A stretch of DNA of 64,000 nt from Linaria vulgaris (taxonomy: Eukaryota; Streptophyta; Magnoliopsida; Lamiales; Plantaginaceae): NCBI GenBank assembly GCA_948329865.1, contig OX415249.1, positions 84,476,587 through 84,540,586 of the forward strand, written 5' to 3'. Positions 46,415-57,830 of the stretch are shown piece by piece. The first letter of the stretch is position 1; the number at the start of each line of letters is the position of its first letter. The position numbers and the translations under genes are program-made. Below the pieces are notes generated by a model, which was given only the letters and a program-made list of their open reading frames with translations, had not been told where the DNA came from and ran no database searches.

Positions 46415-49400
46415 TAGGACTGTTCAATGGTTTCTTCGGTTTGGTTAAACCATGAAACCAAACCAAATTATAAGAGTTTGGTTCGAACCATTGTAGCTTT
46501 TTACTGAATGGTTTGGTTTGGTTCAAACCGAAGTTATTTCGGTTCTGTAGCATCCAAAACCGGTTAAACCAAAGAAACCAAATCAAACCAAACTTTAATT
46601 AAAAAATATATATATATAAATTAAAAATAAATACAATATTAAAAAAGGAAAAGGAAATATTTAGAGGATATACAGTCGATCCATTAGTTTGTAAATCCCT
46701 AAATCCCAAATCCCTAATTTCCAACCACTAGAGGACCACCGTCGCGCCGTCGCCGCCGCGACTTCAGGCGTCCACCGCAGCGCCGCCGGCTGACCGCTAC
46801 CACCCACCACCGCTGCAGCGCCACTCGAGAACAGTTCTACAACGGTTTGTTCCCTACATTTTTTTTGTATTAATCCCAAATTATTTGTACAACATATAAC
46901 ATATTGGTAGTACTTTTGAATTTCAAAAATCAGAATCTCAAATGGGTATTGTGGGTTTCAAAAAACAGAATCTCAAATGGGTTTTGTGGGTTTTCAAAAA
47001 ACAGAGGCGAATTGTAGGAAGAGATTAGCTTTTAAGAAGAGGTTCTGCCAATATTTTATATACAACTTTGTTGGTCAAGTTTTGTTACAGAGGCCTATTG
47101 AGCTTTTTTGTCCCATATGCACAGATATCATGTTAACAGAAAAATGCATGGCCCTTTTGTTTTTTGCTCAGGCGACATGGGTGGGGGTACTAGGTAATTA
47201 TATGGCAGGTGAATCATGCTTGGTACAAATACAATTGTGTTGGATGTTTTCTTTATGAGTGTGCAAATTAATTAATACACTAACACTAATTTGTCATGAA
47301 AGGTTTGTGGCCTGTTGATCATTCAGCCCCTATGAGTCTATATGATTTATTCAATGCCCATACCTGCTGAAATGTACACTGTTATGTTATGATCATTTGC
47401 CTACTTTTCTGTCCTAATTTTCCATTGACTGACATCAATGGTAGTTCCACCTCATTTATGTCCTAATTCTAACTGTTAGCTATATTTGCAATTTGGCTTT
47501 AGTTGTCTTATTTCTGCACTGCTGCATATATCTCATTATAGCTGCATATATCTCATTATAGCTGTTCTGGTTGATATTTTATAGATAAAGTGTCTTTGCA
47601 GTTGCTACTACGCCAATGGATAATAATATGTCTCCTCCGTGCTCGCACGAAGAGCCAAGACAGATGGGCCCTCCACCTCCTCGTCAAGCTCAATCTCAAG
47701 CTCCTTCCCAACAAGAATTCGAGCCATGTGATACACAAGAAGTTGAAACTAGTTCGAGGCCGCGTAAAAGAAAATCCCCTCCTGTGAGGTCTACAATTTG
47801 GCAACACTTCACCAATAATAAAGAGATTGGTAGAGCGACGTGCAATCACTGTCATGCTAGCTATGCCTCCGATAATGGGACTTCGACTTTGCATAGTCAT
47901 AGAAGGAGATGTGGCTAAAATCCGGAGAATTTCAACAAACATGCTAGTACTACTGGTTCACAAGTGGGTATTGGTTTGAGAGTGTTGTATCAAGATGATG
48001 CAAGGACAATTAAGAAGCTTATAGCTGAAATTATTATGACAGACGAATTGCCATTCATATTTGTGGAGAAAAGGGGCTTCAGAAAGTTAATGAATTTTAT
48101 CCTCCCTCAGTTTACGGTTCCATCTAGACATGCGGTAACAAATTACTGTAATAAGATATTTAACTCTGAACAAGAGAAGTTGAAGGCTTACTTCTGTGAA
48201 AGTAAGCAAACCGTTTGTTTGACTACTGATATGTGGACGTCGAATCAGAGAATTTCTTATCTTAGTTTGACAGCTCATTTTGTCGATGATGATTGGAACT
48301 TGTGCAAGAGAGTTCTCAATTTCATTCCATGTCCTAGCCATAAAGGAGATGAGGTGGGTTTATTGGTGGAAAAATGCCTTAATGAGTGGGGGATCAAAAG
48401 AGTTTTTACAATTACAGTTGACAATGCATCTGCAAATGACAAGACCGTGGAGTTTTTGGCTAACAGATTCAGCAGAAAGGATATGGCGGTTTTGGATGGG
48501 AAACTTATGCATATGAGATGTGTAGCTCATATATTGAATCTTGTGGCGAAAGACGGCTTGAAAGAAATTGAGTTATCTGTGGATCATGTGCGAGCAATTG
48601 TCAAGTATGTTAGACAGTCACCACCACGAATCTTGAAATTCCAAGGGTATGCACTAGAAGAGGAGATAAGTTCCAACAAGTCATTGAGTTTAGATGTTGC
48701 TACTAGATGGAATTCGACATATGATATGCTCAAGACAGCCCTGGTTTTTCGAAGGGCATTTTATAGGTATGAGTTAAATGATTTGAGCTTTTGAAAAGCT
48801 CATTATGCCCTTGGTTTACCTACAGCAAATGATTGGAGCGACATTCAGAGGTTAGTGACTGTCTTAGAACAATTTGCAGCTCTCACGAAGAAGGTCTCAG
48901 GGACTAATTATGTGACCTCCAACTTATCTTTAGATGAAATCAGTGATTTGTATACTATCATTAAGCGCATGATTAATGATGATGATGAAGCTTTGGGTAT
49001 TGTTGCTCTAAGCATGAAGCATAAGTTTGATAAGTATTGGTTGGACCTTGAGAAAATGAACATGTTACTGTTTATTCCAGTCATATTAGATCCTCGCAAG
49101 AAATTAATTGATCTGGAAAGCACTTTGACAGACATGTATGGAGATGAAATTGGGACGAATATAGCAAACAAGGCAAGCGATTATCTGTGGCAGCTGTTTA
49201 TGGAGTACAAGCAATGTTTTGCTCCTGCAACTCCTCCTCCTCCTATGCCCTTTATAAATTCAACTGGTTTGGATGGTGATAACAGATTGTCCCTCGGTGA
49301 AAGAATGAAACAAGAGGTTGAAGCAGAGAGAAAGCAAAAAAAGCAAAGGAGATCGCATGCGGGTGGTAGGGACGAGCTAGAAATATATTTAAGAGACGCA

Positions 49401-49532
49401 CCTGAACAAGATCCAGATGAGAGCCATCCATTGGGTATTTTAGAATGGTGGAAGTCACTAACTCTAAAATATCCAATTTTGTCAAATGAGATAACAGAAA
49501 TAGTAAATAACATTATTTATTTATTTAAATAG

Positions 49533-49566
<34 letters not shown>

Positions 49567-50135
49567 CTGGTAATGCTAATATATATGACCATCATATTAT
49601 TGTAATTGTTCTATTTAGTTGACATAATTAGTGGATTGATAGTTTGATACTAATCTGACTAACAAATTATGTTGACACTAGATGGATATTACACAATATT
49701 GTATGTACGTAAATTTGAGATTTTATTACTTAAGTATTGAATTTAGAGATATAAATTACTCTATGTATTTAGAGATATAATATTACACTGCCAATTAAAA
49801 TACAATTATCAGTAGTCAAATTAAATTTGCCAATTTGTGTTGCACGTTGATTTCGCAGCTGAAAGTAATATGCATCTAAATTCAAAGTTTAATAATTGTC
49901 GTAATCGAGCAAAGAAATTAAAATTCAAACTCAACTCTTAATTCTTAAAATTGAACTATTTCTTGGATTTGGTTTTAATTGGTTTTTTTTGGTTTAACCG
50001 AACCGAACCATGAAACCATTAAACCAAACCATACTGCATGGTTTGGTTTATGGTTTTGTTATTTGGTTTGGTTTGGTTTATGGTTTTTTTTATTTAGTTT
50101 GGTTTGGTTTGGTTTCAGACCATTGAACAGTCTTA
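46415..50135 (+). mobile_element. hAT-superfamily DNA transposon with 8-bp target duplication
   Basis: The left end TAGGACTGTTCAATGGT pairs with the right end (reverse complement TAAGACTGTTCAATGGT), one mismatch in 17. The flanks GTCCCATC at 46407-46414 and 50136-50143 are identical, which is the 8-bp duplication expected of hAT. Both subterminal regions are packed with AAACC/GGTTT words, as is common for hAT transposase-binding regions. A GC-rich leader (46700-46845) and an apparent 5' intron precede the transposase start at 47616. A (TA)n tract lies at 49537-49562. Confidence 0.95.
47616..49532 (+). pseudogene. hAT transposase (BED zinc finger, RICESLEEPER-like), inactivated
   Basis: Three open stretches (47616-47918, 47964-48794, 48855-49532) lie in one frame, separated only by in-frame stops TAA 47916-47918 and TGA 48792-48794. 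The first holds a BED zinc finger (STIWQHFTNN, C..C, then H..H..RRC). The second has the hAT catalytic core blocks: TTDMWTSNQR, FTITVDNASAND, MRCVAHILNLV, LDVATRWNSTYDM. The third has the DUF4413-type region (LDPRKKLIDLE) and the start of the C-terminal dimerisation domain (DESHPLGILEWWKS, YPILS). The ending then diverges (EIVNNIIYLFK) and lacks the usual ASE-AFS-GGR block, so the dimerisation domain is truncated. It could not work without suppression of both stops. Confidence 0.9.
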
Positions 50136-50143
50136 GTCCCATC

Positions 50144-51231
50144 CATGACTAAGGAGAACGTCGGGATACTAGCACGATTTGGTTAGATATTCCCCCCCCC
50201 CTGCCTTTTTGCTATATGTAATATAAGTTGGGGGGCCCGGTCTTTTGTATATAAGGGGCTTTGCAATACAGACTTTTATGGGAAGGGTAGGAAATGAGGT
50301 TGGGGGTTAGGCTGCATTTTGTAATGGTTCTTAGACCATAATGTATGCGGGTTTTTAAGACTAACGTATAAAACAGTTTGGCTTATCTATATTCTCATTG
50401 CTCGTGTTTCTCAACAAACCTTTCTACTCGTCTTACCACATATTGGTATCATCATAACACTCGTTCTTGCGCTCCATGCTAAGTGCGTGTGTTGAGGTTC
50501 CTCGACTTATTTTTATCAGGGGACAACATGGCTTCGATCTCTGTCGGAAGAGGAGATCGCATACCACAATACTCTTGGTCTCACATTCTAGTTTAGGGGC
50601 GGTGAGTTCGTAGGCGCGAACTTCTTGGATACTCATACGAGTTAAAAAAATGAGGGTAATAGGACTCGTCAGCGTTTTTGGGCCAAGCCCCCTTTCTTCC
50701 CTTTGGGCTTCTCACCCTTCCTTATCAGCGAGGACCATAATTAGTGGCTTGGGGGATATATATATCTTTTAAGTCGTAGATGATCCTCACTGTCGTTATG
50801 TTCCTATTGGATGAGCGTAAGGGAGTCGAATCCCACGGGGGGTGCGTTATCTTTTTGCTTACCGGATTTTTACTTTACTGCAAAATATTTTGGCGGTATC
50901 GGGAGAATCAAATCCTTATGTTTCCCTTGGAGGATTTCTTCTGAGGGTCCAAATCTAATGAAAGAAGTCGGAGCGCCCTTTCTTCAATTGGTTCGTCCCA
51001 ACTACACGGCAGGGCTTTTGTATCGATATTTTTGCTTCATTTGAATTGGATTCACGCGTAAAATCGACGGATTAGGGGTCGTTTTGGGGCACACTTTTTA
51101 CTTTGCGAAAGATTATAACGTCTGCCCGAAAGGGGGTAAACTATACCATGACATCTCTAGCTTCCTTCATTCCCACATATCTTTTCTTAGGGAATTACAG
51201 ACGGTGCCATTAGATGATATTATTTCTCCTA
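50144..51231. mobile_element. Continuation of the outer Tat-like element between hAT and LTR
   Basis: The sequence resumes the decayed antisense ORF region right of the hAT target duplication, then becomes the leader of the outer element. It ends with GGAATTACAGACGGTGCCA (51191-51209), the degenerate reverse complement of the primer-binding site found elsewhere in the window. No intact frame is present. Confidence 0.5.
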
Positions 51232-51659
51232 TGTGTCTGGCCGTACAAAAGAAGAGCCCACTCCCGAATCTATACATAATTGAAGTGGTCGTACTAGAGG
51301 CATGACAAGGGGTTGGATTCATTTAGAGTTTTTTTAATTATGAGGGATTTTTTCTCCCTCCTCATTTGAGCTTGGACGCAAGCATTTTATAAATGGAGGA
51401 GGGCGGCTCGTAATCATACTTCCTCGAATGGCGGCGACTATATCTTGTACGCCGTGGCTTGGTAGAATTTTGACAAATGTCTTGGAGACGCATCGAATTT
51501 TTATAGATGAATGCGGAGTTATTACTGATCTTTAAACAAGATAAGATTTTTCGAGGTGTCTCGTGCGCGTCGTCTCTCTTTCCCTTATCCAAAGGGCTAC
51601 TTTGTACGAAAGGGTAGCTTATTGATTTTTTTCAAGCCATTCTGATTCTACTAGTATCA
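51232..51659 (-). repeat. LTR-like repeat, right edge of nested cluster
   Basis: Homologous to 30787-31267 and ends CTACTAGTATCA like it. In the minus direction it carries a TATA box (ATTTATAAAATG near 51384-51395) and is followed by the degenerate primer-binding site at 51191-51209, so it fits as the 5' LTR of the outer minus-strand element. It is directly followed by DNA shared with 60838 onward, the flank of duplicated unit 3. Confidence 0.6.
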
Positions 51660-52502
51660 CTTGTATTTTAGATTTTATATTAAACGACCAAAATATCCTT
51701 AGTAGTGATAATAAACTTTATTGTGCAATTGCAAATATCATGAATGACTAACCTTGGATCCATTGAAATAGGTACTTCATTTGTGTAGATCCTCGACCCA
51801 ACTCGAATTCACGTTGTTTCCCGTATTTGATTCGCTTCAAAATGGTCGGATTCCAATCACGAGCGGAAATGAATCATTGCCACAATCCAAGAGCCTAAAG
51901 AATATGAGTCTTTGTGGTGAAAATGGCCACAAATAACTTTTTTTTAACCGTCATTTTCTTGTGCTAAAATTCTGTATTTTTCTTCTCTTTTATTTTTCTT
52001 CATAAAAAGAGAATATAAATTGTGTGGGAGTTGGGGAAGTTTCCTCACACAAATAGAATAACTTCTCCCTCTTATTTTTAAATTCAAATATAATGCGGGC
52101 CGAGCTTAGCCACACAGGTGACCCATTCATTTAATTCAGTATCGGATTTAATTTCAGTATATTTTTCTATTTTATAAAAATAAAAGTTTAAGAAACAAGG
52201 CTTATATGCGTAAATATTTTCAGGTTGTAATTCTAATATTTATAATAATAATATAATTTTATATTTTATAATTTAAAATAAAAATTATAATACCCTTTTT
52301 CTTTTGGAAACAATGGCGACACAAGTGTCATTTTCGAAAAAAATTTGGAAATAAAATGCCAACTTTTGAAGTATTTAGCATTAATTTATTTTGACATAAG
52401 GTAACTTGACAATTTAGCATTAAGGGAGGTTTAATCATATAATTTTTTTAATAATGCAATTATAACCACAATTCAATCGAAAAAAAAAAAAAAACAGCAA
52501 CG
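51660..52502. other. Left flank of unit 2, shared with unit 3
   Basis: AT-rich sequence aligned in order with 60839-61299: both have ACTAAAATAT/ACCAAAATAT..TTAGTAGT, then TTCTATTTTATAAA..TAAAAGT, then GGAGGTTTAATCATATAATTTTTTT and AACCACAATTCAATCG. It has no counterpart in unit 1. No gene seen. Confidence 0.6.
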
Positions 52503-54499
52503 AGTCTTTTTCGCGGCGGCGACAATGAGGAGGAGGAGGAAGAGGAGGAGGTGCAGAGCGAGCATCAAGGAGGGCCACTGGATGCTTTAGAGGAAGTTCT
52601 TCTAGTAAAGTATGTGATTAATTTTGTTTCTTAATTGTTAGGGTTTTGTGTTGGTGGTGATAATATTATTGAAATGTGAGTTGGCAGTAGCTAATTGTTT
52701 GTTAGTTTGTGATTAATTTTAGCTTGTTAGTACTTTATTAAGTTTATTGTTTTAGATACTAATCGAAGATATGTTGAAGGAGTGCGAACCGGTGCGCGTG
52801 TGACCTAATTACGAGCTACTTGTGTTGATGATAATTACCGTTATGGTGATATAGGGTTTTGCCATACACATTGCTATAGTCATATTGTATTTTGGATACT
52901 AGTGCAGTGGGCAGAGTTCGAGTGAGTCCATGTTAGAGGCGTTTTAACATGCATTTTTTGTTGGTTCTTCATCTCGTGGATACAATTTTGTTGCCTGCTC
53001 TCCGTGCATTGTCTGGATATCCTTTAAAGCTGAACGGTGTTGTAGCTTTTGGAAAGTTCTTTGTTGACCTGGCCAAATTGCGTTAGCATTTTTGCCAAAG
53101 GCATGCTTCTCTGCGTTGCATCTAATAGCGGTGAACCTTATCATTTTGGATCTCTTATGTAAATCTTTTGCTTAGAAAAAGTGCAGTCTACCAAGGTCTA
53201 ATTCAGTCAAACTTATCCTTATTGAGCTTCGCTTCTTGGAGCTATTATAAAATATCTAAGCCCTTCATAAACTTCTTTTGTCAAAACTTGTGTGATCAGT
53301 ATGGTGTGTATGAACTTGTAAAATGCTTTTGTGTTTGATTCAAGTTGAGCTTATTTCACGAAATGCTTAAATAATATTTCTTGGTTTTCTTATCTCTTTT
53401 TGAGGATGAACATGTCTATTAAACTTGATTTTTTCTTGGCCCAAGTGTTTTCTTGTGTTGCTAATTCTGAATGAAGATATTAAATTCTTTTTTTTGAATG
53501 CTAATTTGATGACTATCAATACTTTGACCATAAAACACAAAAGTAGTTGTGAAATATTAGAAAATACAGGAATCGAGTTTAAATAGGTTAAATATGGTCC
53601 ATATGGTTTTCTTCAAGTGGTCATCTACCATTTATGTATGTGGTCCTTTTTATGGAGTGTCCATACTTAAGCATACATATGCTAACTAATTTTTATCACA
53701 AAACATAGTTAACTCTTCACCTGCCAAGAGAAAAGAGAAATAGAAAAGCTTTATATAGCCATTCTTCTGCTGCTATCAACTTCAATCAATAACTAACTGT
53801 GACGTGTGTAATGTGTCACTATCTTCTAATGTTGATTTTATCTTTTTCCTGCAAAACATGTGAGTATCGTGTATGCCTCAGGCCTTAGAACTTCTTCTAG
53901 GATTAACTATGCTGGTATTTATATCTATAAATGTTTCGATCATTGAACTTCTTTGATATGCTTCTATATATTTGTCATAAACCTCTGATACCGTTGATCC
54001 AACTTATTTAGGAAAAGCATATCAAAGTTCTACCACGACGAATCAAAATCTTTCACCAGTTTATCTGATGCCGTATCGTGCTCCTCTGTTACTGATATCA
54101 TCAAACCAGAGAATACGTACACCAGGAAACACAAGAATTAACTGACATTTAATCATTTGTGGGAAAGTAGTCGTAACAGCATTTTGTCAAACAGACCTGG
54201 TCGGATATCAAAGAGACCAGTGAACTCCAAAAGTATGTTGTCACTTTTCAGTGGTGAGGAACAGCTCTGATAGCAATAGCGTAGACACTTCATGTTTGAA
54301 TTCATCATCACCTGGTTACTGCCTTCCTCCTTTGCCACCACTTGCAAAGTTGTACACTTTGAGCTGTTTCCATCAACCTCCAGTTCATAAGTTCCCTTCG
54401 TGGCGAACTTGATCCTTGTTTAATTTGCAAGGTGCTGCGGCAGCTGGTGATTCTGGTCCCTCTATTAATGGCTTATGGATCAATAATGGTGACAAATAA
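52503..54499 (+). pseudogene. OXS3-like pseudogene, unit 2
   Basis: Exon 1 is truncated at its 5' end. Homology to the intact gene begins only at the Asp/Gly-rich stretch (about codon 55), so promoter, start codon and N terminus are missing. The remnant keeps GGPLD and ALEEVL-VK and ends at a conserved donor (52609). Exon 2 starts at 54012 (KSISKFYHDESKSFTSL). It has a premature TAA at 54139-54141 where copy 1 has a Leu codon, and further small shifts after 54240. The intron has lost about 0.5 kb near 53220 relative to the other two copies. Confidence 0.85.
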
Positions 54500-57336
54500 A
54501 CAAATTATGTAGCCCTTGCCTTACAATGTATGTCTTATGGATTTGAATTATGGATGTTTGGAAGTGTAGTTAGTTATAACTTGGCATTTCTGCCATTTGT
54601 AGTCATACTTTAGGTGTGATGTATAAGACATTTTGTAAATCTTAACGGTGAAATATAATATTAACATTTGCTTTGTCGTGTCGTTATCTATATTGAGCTA
54701 TAAACTTCTTTAGCCAGCTTGATATGCTCACCTGAATAAGAAAAGTAGATCCATGGGTTCGTTGAATCTTGTTTTTCTTCATGAGCCGGATTATGGTAGA
54801 ACCGTGTTTGTTTCCAGCCAAATAGGGAGTTAGGTCGGCAAGCACTAGCATGTTGAGTTTGCTCTCTCAAGAGGTAAATTGTTTGCTTTTTGCCTTACTC
54901 GTCGGGATTTTAGTCTCTTTACGTTATTTATTTCTAATTTGCTTTAATCTGATTAATGTCCCCACCAACTTCAGGTTTATGCTGGTTTTTACGGGAGCTG
55001 GCGAAGTTTTGGGAATGCAGTGACAGAATGGTCCCAGGAACTCTGTTCCGTCATAAAAATAGTATGTATGTTGGATTGAAGTTGTAAAGGTACAATAATT
55101 GATTATCATTTTGCATCATTTTGAAAATTATGCTTTGCATTAGCTTTTGATAAAAGTCATCTTTCCCCGATTCACTAATCATTTGAGTCAGCGAAGGTGT
55201 TCCGAACATGCCACTGCAAAAACGTCCCAGTAGCTCGGGTAGAGATTTCAAGCTTTAAAATTTTTATGTTGGTTGGTTTACTGATTATATTTTTCGGATG
55301 TAGGAATCTGTATGGGCACTTTGCAACTTATATATTCGTGAATTGACTTTTGCGTCAAACTTGAATGGAAATTGTGTGTTGGCTTGTGTCAAAGAATCAT
55401 AGTAAAACTTTAAAGCCACCATCTGTCGTTTATACGTTATGGATTGTAATGGCATATAACGAGTTATGATTCCATGCCAGAGAATGAAACAAGTTTGTCC
55501 TTAATGCATCCGCCTACCTTTTCTAACGTATTATCTGTTACACATGACTTGTATGTATTAACTGTAACGCCATACTTTCCATTTCAGTTACGTGATTGGT
55601 TAATCAATCATTGACACTATGACGGCAAATATCCAATGTTTATGGTGTTTATTGGGAAAGCCTTAAAAATCATTATTTGTCGTTTATCTGTTGTGAATTT
55701 TAATGGTATATAATGAGCTATGATTCCTTGTGAGAAATGAAACCATTTTGTCGTTTATTGCATCAAACATACCCCTTCCGATACTATTCTCAGCAGTGCA
55801 TGAGTTGTAAGGATTAACTGTATCAGTTATTCGTTTGGTTAAATTAGTCATTGACACTTCAACGGTGTAAGGCCCTGCACATGGAAAACTTATTATTTTT
55901 CGTCAAATATGTTGTGAATTGTAATGATATATCACGAGCTATGATTCTGTGTGAAAGACTGTTTTGTCTTTTGTGTACGAAAGTCTCTTCCAACATGCTT
56001 TTCCATGACGAGTGAATTGTACGGATTGGATATATGACCATGCTTTTCAGTTTCATACGTACAATTGGTTGAATCAATCCTCGACTCAATGTTGGCGGAT
56101 GTGACGTGCAAGAAAATAACCTTGTATGTCATTGTTTGTCGTATATACATCATGGATTCCGTGTCAGACTATTTTATGGTAGGTGCATCAAACATACATC
56201 TCCGAATATGTCTTTTCGCGGCGCATTAGTTGTACGGATTAACTGTCTCAAAGTCATTTTGGTTCCGGTTATGTGATTAGCTGAATCAACAATGTCGGGG
56301 AATCACCCATGTTTATGACGTACATAAAAGTGATCTATTGAGGATTTCAAGACAAACTGGTAGAATATCATTCTAGTTTAAACAATCTAACAGTTGTTGG
56401 ACAAGATTAGCAGCTGAGTTTAATTAAATCTACCAAGGTTCTGGACACACCGGACTATGACACCAGTATAGGCCATATATTAGCCGTAATTAGTAGTTTC
56501 CATGTGTTGGGTTCTATGACATTTTTTTCCATTTGTAAAATTACATTATCAGAAGTTGTTTGTTATATCAATTTATATATGGCATCATGCTGATATATTC
56601 ACAATATACACTGGTGTATTAGTCTATTTGCAATTCTTTGGTACATCTTAGATGATTGATTTTGATTCACTTAATGACAATTTTCACAACACTTAGTGAT
56701 AAAGTAGCTTTTAGATACTGTTTCGGATATTCCCTGGCTGTATAGGCCTAATGGTTTATTAGATTAAAGAATTTACTGGAAAGACATAAAATCTTAAAAA
56801 TCTGTTGCGTGCTTCTGTTTTGTCTTATTCCAAATTTTGAGTTTATGGTATTTATTAAAATCTGTGAATTCCTTCATGGATGGTGTAATTAAGGAGTATA
56901 TGATTAGTTATTATAAAGAAACGTCTTAAGATTGCTCGAACTTTACAATGCATGAATGTAAAACCATCAACTTGTTTCTGGTTTTGCAATGGGGGAAAGG
57001 AGTTTAACCCGGAAAGTTGGTGAACATTATAACTTTTGTTATTTTGGGTCTTGTATTCCCAAGAAAGTATGGTCATTTTGGTAGTTGGTTGAATTCTTTG
57101 ATTTCTTCGCCTTCTGCATATCTGCCATGTGTAAAGCTCTCTAGGAATTACTGACACAAATGAAAAATCATGAATATTTCCTTGCTGATTACTGTAATCT
57201 CACTGGTATTTTTTAATTCCTACCTGCTATAGATAACTCCTATTCTGCATAATTTCTGGCTTTTGTTTTGTACCATATTAATAAGGACAATTTCATGATG
57301 ACGTCACCCTCAGCCAATATCCATCCCTCAGCGGGT
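54500..57336. other. Spacer between OXS3 pseudogene and RRM-like gene (unit 2)
   Basis: Collinear with 25088-27919 of unit 1, including the degenerate repeat array. No conserved coding frame seen. Confidence 0.55.
55410..56340. repeat. About 230-bp degenerate tandem repeat, four units (unit 2)
   Basis: Units start near 55421, 55675, 55896 and 56132, with the same internal landmarks as the array at 25890-26800 (TGATTCC.TGTGAGA, GCATCAAACATACC, GATTGGTT-AATCA). The unit number is the same in both modules. Confidence 0.7.
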
Positions 57337-57344
57337 TATATAAG
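57337..57344 (+). promoter_or_regulatory. TATA box of RRM-like gene, copy 2
   Basis: TATATAAG in the same CCCTCA..TATATAAGCGGG context as 27920-27927, followed by the same leader words. Confidence 0.65.
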
Positions 57345-57830
57345 CGGGCTCAGGTCGAGAGAGTTTAGCAGTAAGGAGAAGTTCTTTGCAATAGGTGCTT
57401 CCTCAACTAGTCTCATTTCAGGTTTATTTTCTTACTTCATGTACTGAAGTGGGTACTGCATTTCAACTCTTGTTATTGAAAATTTATTTTGATAAACGTG
57501 CGATGGCTAAGATTTATGTGAATTGCATTAACTAACTTCTTGCAGCTGCTATTGTTATGTTAAATTTGGGCACAACATTGCATGTTCTAACTCGTGGCAA
57601 CATTTTCTTCCCCATATTTTTAGATCTTGTTGTTGCTTCCTTTCATTTTAAGTTAATAGAAAAATCCTTCACTGCTCTCATTTTGCGGCTTCTTTTGTTT
57701 CATAGTTTTGTTTGTTCTTTAGATTTGGCGTGTGCGTGTGGAGATTCTGATTTTCTATTTTGGTTGGTGGCATTGAACTGCACTTATGAAGTATTTTTCA
57801 CAGGTGGAAGGCATCTGTTTCCATAAAACA

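Noticed and set aside
47556..47942. Minus-strand frame of 128 codons
   Set aside because: Shadow of the BED zinc-finger part of the hAT transposase.
30787..51659. A complete autonomous retrotransposon with pol
   Set aside because: I looked for protease, reverse transcriptase, RNase H and integrase motifs in all long frames and saw none.
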